A stretch of DNA of 64,000 nucleotides from Pseudomonas mendocina. GTDB lineage: Bacteria; Pseudomonadota; Gammaproteobacteria; Pseudomonadales; Pseudomonadaceae. The stretch covers positions 4,216,001-4,280,000 of the forward strand of contig NZ_LR134290.1 of assembly GCF_900636545.1 (NCBI RefSeq), read 5' to 3'. Shown here piece after piece: positions 57,254 to 64,000 of this stretch; within the stretch, counting starts at the first letter, position 1; each line of letters begins with the position of its first letter. The position numbers and the translations under genes are program-made. The notes below the pieces were generated by a model. It saw nothing but the letters and a program-made list of their open reading frames with translations, did no database searches and had not been told where the DNA came from.

Positions 57254-57925
57254 TCAGCCCTGGATATAACGCAGCACAGCGTCGCAGATCATCGTCTTGT
57301 GGCGTTGCTTGACCTGTTCGTCAGGCAGGTCGATCTGGAAGATTTCACCGAAGGTGTGGCGGTTGGACACCCGATAGAAGCAGAACGAGCTGATCAGCAG
57401 GTGCACGTCGAGCACATCGATACCCGGGCGGAACACACCCTCTTCCGCACCTCGCCGCAGGGTCTTGCCGAGGGTATCGAGCACCACGTTGCTCATCTGG
57501 CGGATGGCCGGTGACTGCTTGACGTACTCACCGTAGTGGATGTTCTCGATACTGACGATTCGCACGAAGTCGACGTTGCGGTCGTGGTGATCGAAGGTGA
57601 ACTCCACCAGCCTGCGGATCGCCAGCACCGGCGGCAGGGACGCCAGGTCGAGGCGGCTCTCGGTACCGCGAATGTCACCGTAGAGTTTGACCAGTACCTC
57701 GAGGTAGAGCTGCTCCTTGCTGCCGAAGTAGTAGTAGATCATCCGCTTCGAGGTCGCGGTACGCTCGGCGATGGCATCCACGCGAGCCCCGGACAGGCCC
57801 TGCTGGACGAACTCCGTGATGGCGGCCTGGAGAATGCTCTCGCGGGTCTTCTCCGGATTGTTCTTACGTACCTTGCGCACCACCTCGGTAGGTTGGGTGG
57901 CCAGGTTGGCAACGGCTTCGGTCAT
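57254..57925 (-). CDS. TetR family regulator of the quinate/shikimate cluster
   Basis: 223-residue regulator with an extended N-terminal tail, then the TetR helix-turn-helix TRESILQAAITEFVQQGLSGARVDAIAERTATSKRMIYYYFGSKEQLYLEVL. The C-terminal ligand domain is of the long TetR_C group seen in regulators of aromatic and hydroaromatic acid catabolism. It lies between aroQ-dehydrogenase and the dehydroshikimate dehydratase gene, whose upstream regions share a 22-base motif. Ligand unknown; 3-dehydroshikimate, shikimate or quinate are reasonable. Start 57925 is the first Met with a family-like N-terminus. Confidence 0.9.
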   Translation of the reverse strand: MTEAVANLATQPTEVVRKVRKNNPEKTRESILQAAITEFVQQGLSGARVDAIAERTATSKRMIYYYFGSKEQLYLEVLVKLYGDIRGTESRLDLASLPPVLAIRRLVEFTFDHHDRNVDFVRIVSIENIHYGEYVKQSPAIRQMSNVVLDTLGKTLRRGAEEGVFRPGIDVLDVHLLISSFCFYRVSNRHTFGEIFQIDLPDEQVKQRHKTMICDAVLRYIQG

Positions 57926-58023
57926 ACGGCAATGGTCTTTTTTATAGGTATTGGTAGTGCGGATTATGGCAGGCCGCACAGACGTCGTGCAGCGGCAACC
58001 GAAGGGTTGCCGCATCGCCCACC

Positions 58024-59931
58024 TTACAGCCGCGGCCGCTTCAAACCGCCGCTGCGCGCCTTGGCCATGGCCGCCAGGCGTACCGCGACGTTGGCCGCAC
58101 CGTAGCCCACGTAGCCACCCTTGCGCTGGATGATTTCGAAGAAGAAGCGCTCCTCGAACGGCTCGGTGTAGACGTGGAACAGCTCGCCACCCTGGGCATC
58201 ACGGTCGTAGAGCACGTTGTAGTAGGCCAGCTCGCTGAGGAACTCGTCGTCGAAGTCGAAGCGTGCGGCCAGGTCGTCATAGTAGTTCAGCGGAATCTCC
58301 AGCAGCGGCACGCCGGCTTCCTTGGCCCGCGCCACCTCGGCGAAGATGTCGTCGCAAGAGAAAGCGATGTGATGCACACCGGAGCCCTGATAACTGGAAA
58401 GCGCATGGGCGATGGCGGTGTTGCGGTTCTCCGAGATGTTCAGCGGCAGGCGGATCGAGCTGCAACGACTGCGAATCGCCCGGCTTTTCACCAGACCGTA
58501 GGGATCGGGCAGCACCACCTCGTCGTCGGCCTCGAAATCCAGCAGGCTCTTGTAGAACAGCACCCAGCTGTCGAGCGAATCGGCCGGCAGCGCCAACGCC
58601 ATGTGATCGATCCGTTGCAGCCCGCCGCAGACCTGGGCACTGGCATCGAGGCTGAAATCGGTGTCGTAGATGGTCTGCCCTTCTCCGCCCTGCTCTACCA
58701 GATAGATCAGGCTACCGTCCGGTGCGCGCACGGCTGGAATTTCCCGCTCGTTGGGCCCGACCAGGCCGCGATAGGGCTGGCCGCGGTAGTCGCAGGCACG
58801 CTGCAGTGCCTGCGCGCCGTTCCTGACGCGCAGTGCAGTGGCGCAGAGCGAAGGGCCGTGCGACTCGAAGAAGTTGTGGGCAAAGGAGTAAGGCTCGGCA
58901 TTGAGCACGATATTGATATCACCCTGACGCAGCAGGCTGACGTCCTTGGAACGATGCTGCCCGGCACGGGCAAAGCCCAGGCGCTCCAACCAGCCGGACA
59001 GACGCGCGCCGACGGCCTCGTCGACAGCGAACTCGAGAAACTCGACGCCGTCGTAGCGGTGGGCAGCAGGTGGGGTGAAGAGCACGCCCGGCTCGATCTG
59101 ATGACCCTCTTTCTCCAGTCGCTTGTGGGTCTTTTCCTCGAGGTAGAGCAGCGAGCGCAGGCCGTCGGCGGCGTTCTGCCGGGGTGGCGCGGCGCGGAAT
59201 CCATCGTTGAAGATCTCCAGCGACAATGGGCCGCGATAACCGCTACGCAGGATGGGAGCGAGGAAGCCCGCCAGATCGAATTCGCCCTGCCCAGGGAAAC
59301 AGCGGAAATGTCGACTCCACTCCAGCACGTCCATTGCCAGAATCGGCGCATCGGCCATCTGCACGAAGAAGATCTTGTCGCCGGGAATATCGGCGATGGC
59401 CGCCGGATCGCCCTTGAGCGACAGGGTGTGGAAACTGTCGAGGATCACCCCGACAGCCGGATGGTCGGCCTGGCGCACCAGGTTCCATACCTGCTGGTAG
59501 GTGTTGACGTGACGCCCCCAGGCCAGCGCTTCATAACCGATGCGCAGGCCACGTGCGCCGGCACGCTCGCCGAGCAGGCGCAAGTCATCGATGAGGATTT
59601 CATCATCGCCCAGCGAGTCGGCGGCGACGTTGCTGCATACCAGCACCAGGTCGGTGCCCAGCTCCTGCATCAGGTCGAACTTGCGCTCGGCACGGTCGAT
59701 ATTGCGCTGCAGGCGATCGCGGCGGCAGCCCTCGAAGTCGCGAAAGGGTTGGAACAGGGTGATGGCCAAGCCGAGGTCGGCACAGCGCTTGCGGATCTCA
59801 GTGGGGCTGCCGTCGTAGTAGAGCAGGTCGTTCTCGAAGATTTCCACACCGTCGAAGCCGGCAGCAGCAATGGCTTCGAGCTTCTCGGGCAGGGTACCGC
59901 TAAGGGAAACGGTGGCAATTGAACGCTGCAT
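58024..59931 (-). CDS. quiC: 3-dehydroshikimate dehydratase with HPPD-like C-terminus
   Basis: 635-residue two-domain enzyme that converts 3-dehydroshikimate to protocatechuate. N-terminal TIM-barrel (AP_endonuc_2/sugar isomerase type, about 1-285): IATVSLSGTLPEKLEAIAAAGFDGVEIFENDLL, metal ligands in LDSFHTLS and LSLEIFNDGFRA. C-terminal part (about 300-610) is a 4-hydroxyphenylpyruvate dioxygenase-like vicinal-oxygen-chelate domain (HRYDGVEFLEFAVDE, GLQRIDHMALA, GVHHIAFSCDDIF, FFEIIQRKGGYVGYG). This is the QsuB/QuiC1 architecture; the role of the second domain in this family is not fully settled. It is the key step feeding quinate and shikimate into the beta-ketoadipate pathway. Confidence 0.93.
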   Translation of the reverse strand: MQRSIATVSLSGTLPEKLEAIAAAGFDGVEIFENDLLYYDGSPTEIRKRCADLGLAITLFQPFRDFEGCRRDRLQRNIDRAERKFDLMQELGTDLVLVCSNVAADSLGDDEILIDDLRLLGERAGARGLRIGYEALAWGRHVNTYQQVWNLVRQADHPAVGVILDSFHTLSLKGDPAAIADIPGDKIFFVQMADAPILAMDVLEWSRHFRCFPGQGEFDLAGFLAPILRSGYRGPLSLEIFNDGFRAAPPRQNAADGLRSLLYLEEKTHKRLEKEGHQIEPGVLFTPPAAHRYDGVEFLEFAVDEAVGARLSGWLERLGFARAGQHRSKDVSLLRQGDINIVLNAEPYSFAHNFFESHGPSLCATALRVRNGAQALQRACDYRGQPYRGLVGPNEREIPAVRAPDGSLIYLVEQGGEGQTIYDTDFSLDASAQVCGGLQRIDHMALALPADSLDSWVLFYKSLLDFEADDEVVLPDPYGLVKSRAIRSRCSSIRLPLNISENRNTAIAHALSSYQGSGVHHIAFSCDDIFAEVARAKEAGVPLLEIPLNYYDDLAARFDFDDEFLSELAYYNVLYDRDAQGGELFHVYTEPFEERFFFEIIQRKGGYVGYGAANVAVRLAAMAKARSGGLKRPRL

Positions 59932-60076
59932 AGACGGCTCCGGGCTGAGGCGGCGCCGTGGCGGGCAAAGTGAGGGAGGCGAGACGCGCTCATGAGCCCT
60001 CACTCGGCCGGTTGGTCGGCGCTCATGGATTGTTCGTAGCCTGGATTATTGGCAGGGCAATGCAGATCAGCAATTC

Positions 60077-60098
60077 AAAATGAACGAACTGGTTAGTT
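60077..60098 (-). promoter_or_regulatory. Shared motif upstream of quiC (copy 2)
   Basis: Reads CTAACCAGTTCGTTCATTTT after two A residues on the minus strand, 19 of 22 identical to the aroQ motif at 55837-55858, 145 bases before the quiC start and 24 bases beyond the EamA stop. A weaker relative with the AGTTAGT core lies upstream of the EamA gene (61043-61063). Confidence 0.65.
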
Positions 60099-60122
60099 TT
60101 CCGTTCGATAATCGAACAATGG

Positions 60123-61007
60123 TTACTTGCGCGGCTGTCGCCGGCTCTGCCAGGCTGCCGCGAGGCCACTGAGGCAGATGATGAGGATGCCAATCAGCGC
60201 CGTGGTATCGGGTGTGTGCTTGAACACCAGCAAACCCAGCAGGCCGGCGAAGACGATCTGCACATAACCGAATGGGGCCAGCAACGCCGGGGCCGCGTGA
60301 CGAAAGGCATGGGTCAGCAACAGATGCGCCGCCATGCCACAACCGCCCAGCGCCAGCATCATCAGGCCATGGGTGATGCTGGGGACATGCCAGAAGAACG
60401 GCACCAGCAGGCTCATCACCAGGGTGTTGACCAGGCCCGCGAAGAAGTTGCTGGTGGTAGCACTGTCCACTTCGCTCAGACGTCGGGTAAGGATCTGATA
60501 GAAGCTGAAACACAGCGCGGCGCTCAGCGGTAGCAGCACTGCCGGCGTGAACAGGCTGCCGCCGGGATGCACGATGATCAGCACGCCGATGAAGCCGATG
60601 ATCACCGCCGCCCACTGCCCTGCGCTGACGCGCTCGCCAAGTAGCGGCACCGACAGCGCGGTCACCAGCAAAGGCGCGAGAAAGATCACCGAGGTCGCCT
60701 CGGCCAGCGGAATGAACATCAGGCCGGTGGTGAACAGCAGGCTGACGCCCAGCAGGCACAGTGCCCGCAACACCTGCAGACCAGGACGTTTGGTACGCAA
60801 CACACGCAGGCCGGATTGCGGCAGGAAGATGCCGGCCATCAATAGGGTGTGCACCATGTAGCGCGCCCAGACGATGAGGATGATCGGGTAGAAACCCGAC
60901 AGGTATTTGGACATGGCATCGTGACTGGCGAACAGGAAGGTCGCCAGCACCATCAGGCCGATCCCCTTGAGCGGATGATTGGCGCCGGACAATGGAGTGA
61001 TGCTCAT
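60123..61007 (-). CDS. EamA/DMT family transporter
   Basis: 294-residue inner-membrane protein with two EamA repeats and about ten helices (GIGLMVLATFLFASHDAMSKYL; FIPLAEATSVIFLAPLLVTALSVPLLGERVSAGQWAAVIIGFIGVLIIV; second repeat APALLAPFGYVQIVFAGLLGLLVFKHTPD). Position upstream of quiC on the same strand suggests transport of quinate, shikimate or a related acid, though many pseudomonads use MFS permeases for this; substrate not shown. Start 61007 (MSITPLSG) is preferred over an upstream Met at 61052. Confidence 0.85.
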   Translation of the reverse strand: MSITPLSGANHPLKGIGLMVLATFLFASHDAMSKYLSGFYPIILIVWARYMVHTLLMAGIFLPQSGLRVLRTKRPGLQVLRALCLLGVSLLFTTGLMFIPLAEATSVIFLAPLLVTALSVPLLGERVSAGQWAAVIIGFIGVLIIVHPGGSLFTPAVLLPLSAALCFSFYQILTRRLSEVDSATTSNFFAGLVNTLVMSLLVPFFWHVPSITHGLMMLALGGCGMAAHLLLTHAFRHAAPALLAPFGYVQIVFAGLLGLLVFKHTPDTTALIGILIICLSGLAAAWQSRRQPRK

Positions 61008-61112
61008 GAAATACCCGGGAAGCGGACGTACCGCAAAAAGATAGCAAGACAACTAACTATACAGGCCGCAACCGAGCAGCGCCTATATCGGCTGCGGCAA
61101 CAGCTGGCGGGA

Positions 61113-61931
61113 TTACGACTGACGGTCAAGCACCTGCCGTGTCTTCTCCAGCGCCATGCTGGCCCGCTGCAACGCGCTGACGCCCTGCTCCAGCAATTGC
61201 CGAGTGGGAATTTCCAGGCTCAGCGGAATGTTCGCCGGCAGGGTTCGCAGCAAGCTCGGCAGATCGCAATCGCCCTCGCCAGGGAAACGCCGCTCGTTGC
61301 GCGCCTGGCGCAGGATTTCCGCCATGTCATCCGGGCGCGGCCCGGCTACATCGCACAACTGAGCGTAGCGCAAACGTTCGGCGGGTATGGCTGCCAGGTC
61401 CTGCAGACGTGAGGCCGAGCGGTCGAAGTGAAAGGCATCGATCAGTACGCAACCATTGCTGCGCCCCGCCGCGTTGACGATACGCGCCGCCTGGGGCAGG
61501 TCGCGAGCGTCGGTCCAGGGCATGAACTCCAGGTGCGGATGCAGGCCGTACGGCGCGGACAGATCACAGAGCGCAGCGAAGTTGTCGGTCAGGCGTGCCT
61601 CGTCTGGATCGTTGCCGGCCACCAGCAGTTCGCTGGCGCCGCATTCGGCTCCCACGGCGAGGATCGCTTCGAAATCGGCGACACGGGTATCCGGTTTCAG
61701 ACGCAGAATTTCTACGTCGAGCACCCGAACGCCGGTGTCGCGCAGGCGTTGCAACGTCTGCGCGCGCAGAGCGGCATCGGCTACCAACGGGAAGTGGTGC
61801 TCCTCCGGCGTGGCCGGCACCAGGCGCAAGCCAACATGGCTGTAACCGGCGCGCGCGGCGACTTCGACCATCTCCGGTGGTGACAGCTCGAGTACGGTCA
61901 GGGCTGCCAGTGAAAGAATGCGTTCGCTCAT
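61113..61931 (-). CDS. Sugar phosphate isomerase/epimerase-like TIM barrel
   Basis: 272-residue AP_endonuc_2-type TIM-barrel protein: AGYSHVGLRLVPA, LDVEILRLKPD, HLEFMPWTDARDLPQAARIVNAAG, CVLIDAFHFDRSAS, YAQLCDVAGP and PLSLEIPTRQLLE carry the usual metal-binding Glu, Asp, His and Glu. Similar to IolE/YcjR-type enzymes. Adjacent to a Gfo/Idh/MocA dehydrogenase (13-base gap), a common pairing in cyclitol and sugar-acid catabolism. The true substrate cannot be read. ATG 61931 is the family start. Confidence 0.85.
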   Translation of the reverse strand: MSERILSLAALTVLELSPPEMVEVAARAGYSHVGLRLVPATPEEHHFPLVADAALRAQTLQRLRDTGVRVLDVEILRLKPDTRVADFEAILAVGAECGASELLVAGNDPDEARLTDNFAALCDLSAPYGLHPHLEFMPWTDARDLPQAARIVNAAGRSNGCVLIDAFHFDRSASRLQDLAAIPAERLRYAQLCDVAGPRPDDMAEILRQARNERRFPGEGDCDLPSLLRTLPANIPLSLEIPTRQLLEQGVSALQRASMALEKTRQVLDRQS

Positions 61932-61944
61932 GATGACTCTCTGA

Positions 61945-62994
61945 TCAGATGGTTTCGGGGGTGCTGGCCTGTCCGCTCTCCGCCGCCTGGCGAATGGCCT
62001 CGACCAGCGCCAGGGTACGACCGGCATCGGCGGCGCTGACCAGCGGCTGCGCCTGGCCACGGGCGACCTCGATGAAATGCAGGAGCTGACGGCGCAAGGC
62101 TTCGTCGGCGTCGAAGCGCTCATGCACCTGCTGCAGCGGCTGATGCCAACCGGCGCCGGCCTCGGAGTAGTGCCAGCATTTGAGCTGCGGAATGCTCAGG
62201 GCACCATGCGTGCCAGCGAGCAGGTAGCAGGGTTGGTCGGCCTGGCGCGGGTAGACCGGGTTCTCGCCCGATGTCAGCTCCCAGCTCCAGGGCGCCGCGG
62301 CGGCGTCAGAGCCGGTAAGGCTGCCCAGCGCACCGCCTTCGAACTGCAGTAGCACCGCAGCGCTGTCCTCATTGGCGAAGCCACGCACGCCGTTGCTGGT
62401 GATGGCCTGCACCTGGCGCACCTCGCCGCACAGGTGGCGCAGTAGATCGAGGTCATGAATCAGATTGGTCAGCAACATCCCGGCACCGGCCTCGCGGCGC
62501 CATGGAATGTCGTAGTAACTGTCGGGCTTTTGCACCTGCCATAGCGCAGTCACCGTAGTCAGCCGTCCCAGCGTGCCTTGCTCGATCAGCTCACGTGCTC
62601 GGGCGATCAGCGGGTTGTGCCGGCGATGATGACCGACCAGCACCGGCACGCCAGTGCGCTCGCTGGCCAATACCAGCTCGCGCACTTCATCCAGGTACAC
62701 GCCTACCGGTTTTTCCAGCAGCACCGGCACGCCGGCGGCGATGCAGTCGAGCGCGGTGCTGACGTGCAGGGCGTTGGGGTTGGCGACGATCACCGCTTCG
62801 GGACGAGCCTCGTCCAGCATCTGCCGGTAGTCGGCGAAATACGCCACGCCGCACTCAGCGGCGAACGCCTCGGCCTGCGGGCCGGGGTCGGCGATGGCGC
62901 ACAGCTGCGCTTCGGCGAGTGTCTGCAGGTGCTGGTGATGCTGACGGCCCATGACACCGGCGCCGATCAAGGCAATACGCAAGGGGGAAGTCAC
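61945..62994 (-). CDS. Gfo/Idh/MocA family oxidoreductase
   Basis: 349-residue NAD(P)-dependent oxidoreductase: Rossmann motif IALIGAGVMGRQHHQHLQ, VANPNALHVSTALDCIAAGVPVLLEKPVGV (the EKP motif with catalytic Lys) and C-terminal substrate domain (GAGMLLTNLIHDLDLLRHLCGEV with the conserved DxxxH-like helix). Probably acts with the adjacent TIM-barrel isomerase on a cyclitol or hydroaromatic acid. Under likely control of the IclR gene upstream on the same strand. Confidence 0.9.
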   Translation of the reverse strand: MTSPLRIALIGAGVMGRQHHQHLQTLAEAQLCAIADPGPQAEAFAAECGVAYFADYRQMLDEARPEAVIVANPNALHVSTALDCIAAGVPVLLEKPVGVYLDEVRELVLASERTGVPVLVGHHRRHNPLIARARELIEQGTLGRLTTVTALWQVQKPDSYYDIPWRREAGAGMLLTNLIHDLDLLRHLCGEVRQVQAITSNGVRGFANEDSAAVLLQFEGGALGSLTGSDAAAAPWSWELTSGENPVYPRQADQPCYLLAGTHGALSIPQLKCWHYSEAGAGWHQPLQQVHERFDADEALRRQLLHFIEVARGQAQPLVSAADAGRTLALVEAIRQAAESGQASTPETI

Positions 62995-63060
62995 GCGTTG
63001 ATCCTCTTGTTGTCGTGCTCGCGTGGGTGCGCCGGATGCAGCGGGCGCCTTTTTAATATT

Positions 63061-63075
63061 TAGAACTTAGTTCCA
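63061..63075. promoter_or_regulatory. IclR-like operator palindrome
   Basis: TAGAACTTAGTTCCA: the inner GAACT-T-AGTTC is a perfect palindrome and the whole fits the TGGAA-N5-TTCCA layout known for IclR-family sites with one mismatch. It is 67 bases upstream of the oxidoreductase start. On the minus strand AT-rich TAAATATTAAA follows directly, a plausible -10 region, so binding would block or position RNA polymerase. Confidence 0.55.
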
Positions 63076-63181
63076 AAAAATCTGCAAGACGAAAATTCGA
63101 GGCGTGCGACAGCCTAGGAACTAGCGTGGCAGGCTCATTGAGCGAAGCCCCCTCCGCAACGTCAAAACGTGATTAATAATG

Positions 63182-63234
63182 CGTGGGAGGGGCTTTAGCC
63201 GCGACAAAGGCTCGCGGCTAAAGCCCCTCCCACG
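63182..63234. repeat. REP palindrome (copy 3)
   Basis: 23-base perfect inverted repeat (63182-63204 and 63212-63234; core GTGGGAGGGGCTTTAGCC) with a 7-base loop, followed by TTTTT. A divergent half copy (ATCGCGGCTGAAGCCGCTCC) lies at 63270-63293. Confidence 0.88.
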
Positions 63235-63318
63235 TTTTTGTGCTGATTGCTACCCGGCTCGGCCGAATCGCGGCTGAAGCCGCTCCTACGACAGGGGGGC
63301 GGTGCAGTGGTCAGCCGA

Positions 63319-64000
63319 TCAGGCGAACAACTCGGAGGCAGGGCTGGCGGCGGACAGTTCGGCGACGGCGGCCAGCAACTCAGGCGCCAGTTGCTCGATA
63401 CGCGTCAGAGGCAGACGTGCGCTGGGGCCGGCAATGCTCAGCACACCGATCACCCGCTCTTCGACAGGGTGGCGCACCACGGCGGCCAATGCCGCAGTGC
63501 CAAGCGATGAACTTTCCATGACCCAGGCATAGCCCTGCTGGCGCGCCAGGGCCAGGCGCTGCAGCAGCTCCTGCTCGCTGCGCGGCGCATTGGGACCGAA
63601 CTCTGTGGGGTCGGCCACACCTTGTCGCGCCACCAGCGCCAAGGCCTCGGCATCGCTCATGCTGGCCAGCCAGGCATGCCCGGAGGCGGTGTAAAACAGC
63701 GGTGCGTCACGCCCCATGTCGGGATCGTAGCGCAGGCCGGAACGAGCGCCCTGGCTCTTGGCGATCCAGGTCTGGCGCTCACCTTCGATCACGCCCAGGC
63801 GCACCAGCTCGCCGCTGCTCTCGGCCAGGCTATCGAGGATCGGCTGCACCACGTCGGCACCGCTGTTGGCCAGGTAGCGAAAACCCAGTGCCACCAGCTT
63901 GGTGGAAAGCCGATAACGGCTGGTAAGTGCATCCTGGCGTACGTAACCCAGGCGAATCAGCTCGGCGAGCATGCGATGCGTGGCGCTTTTGGGGATATCC
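63319..64000 (-). CDS. IclR family transcriptional regulator, 5' end outside window
   Basis: C-terminal 227 or so residues of an IclR-type regulator. Upstream of the first Met in the window the frame continues as DIPKSATHRMLAELIRLGYV, the recognition-helix part of the IclR winged helix, so the gene runs past base 64000. The effector domain follows (LVRLGVIEGERQTWIAKSQGARSGLRYDPDMGRDAPLFYTASGHAWLA; VIGVLSIAGPSARL). Expected to control the Gfo/Idh/MocA and isomerase genes through the palindrome at 63061-63075; this is inference from layout. Confidence 0.9.
   Translation of the reverse strand, partial: DIPKSATHRMLAELIRLGYVRQDALTSRYRLSTKLVALGFRYLANSGADVVQPILDSLAESSGELVRLGVIEGERQTWIAKSQGARSGLRYDPDMGRDAPLFYTASGHAWLASMSDAEALALVARQGVADPTEFGPNAPRSEQELLQRLALARQQGYAWVMESSSLGTAALAAVVRHPVEERVIGVLSIAGPSARLPLTRIEQLAPELLAAVAELSAASPASELFA

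Larger units (their letters stand above)
62995..63318. other. 324-bp gap with operator and REP elements
   Basis: Region between the IclR and oxidoreductase genes. It holds the IclR-like palindrome (63061-63075) near the oxidoreductase end, an unassigned AT-rich stretch (63076-63181), a perfect REP palindrome (63182-63234) and a partial REP (63270-63293). No coding sequence is supported. Confidence 0.7.

Overview
The window is a stretch of a GC-rich gammaproteobacterial chromosome and is almost certainly Pseudomonas. The order leuS-lptE-holA ... lipA-lipB-DUF493-dacC-rlpA-mltB-rodA-mrdA-rlmH-rsfS-nadD-proA is the Pseudomonas core arrangement, a complete Wsp chemosensory operon is present, and the REP palindromes (core GTGGGAGGGGCTTTAGCC) are of a type I associate with the P. 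mendocina/oleovorans group. The species group is an inference; the genus is well supported.

Layout. 1-5715: leuS (5' end outside the window), lptE, holA, arfA with a terminator hairpin inside its coding region, and a lytic transglycosylase. 5848-8040: lipoate genes lipA (+) and lipB/DUF493 (-). 8242-17431: a long minus-strand cell-wall/elongation and housekeeping block transcribed proA -> nadD -> rsfS -> rlmH -> mrdA -> rodA -> mltB -> rlpA -> dacC. 17731-19830: an alpha/beta hydrolase with a PilZ-like tail and a methyltransferase. 19897-22635: the gene for 3-methyladenine DNA glycosylase (mpg), split by a 2.0-kb AT-rich cassette carrying three overlapping or closely spaced genes (a putative dual-OB protein, a DUF488 protein and a SLOG-like/DUF4326 protein), bordered by a 9-bp direct repeat. 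This is the clearest foreign, poorly described system in the window. 22632-30037: DedA-PAP2, LON-domain protein, cidB/cidA-like holin pair with a MITE in its promoter, phaJ-type hydratase, MORN-caspase lipoprotein, small oxidoreductase and methyltransferase genes.

30039-40632: a FixJ-type two-component pair divergent from an acyl-CoA synthetase, followed by a permease, acyl-CoA dehydrogenase, thiolase, metallo-hydrolase and YbaK; this reads as a fatty or organic acid degradation locus with its own sensor. 40707-47136: two small envelope proteins, ubiX, mpl, a GNAT enzyme, a degenerate phosphatase-pseudokinase membrane protein, mtfA and ppa. 47283-55683: wspA-B-C-D-E-F-R, surface sensing coupled to c-di-GMP synthesis. 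55895-61007: a quinate/shikimate catabolic cluster (aroQ, NAD-type shikimate dehydrogenase, TetR regulator, 3-dehydroshikimate dehydratase, EamA transporter), in which a near-identical 22-bp motif precedes aroQ and the dehydratase gene. 61113-64000: a TIM-barrel isomerase and Gfo/Idh/MocA oxidoreductase with an IclR regulator that runs off the window; an IclR-like palindrome sits in the intervening promoter.

No rRNA, tRNA, CRISPR array or transposase gene was seen. All family assignments are by reading the translated sequence from memory; no database search was run.
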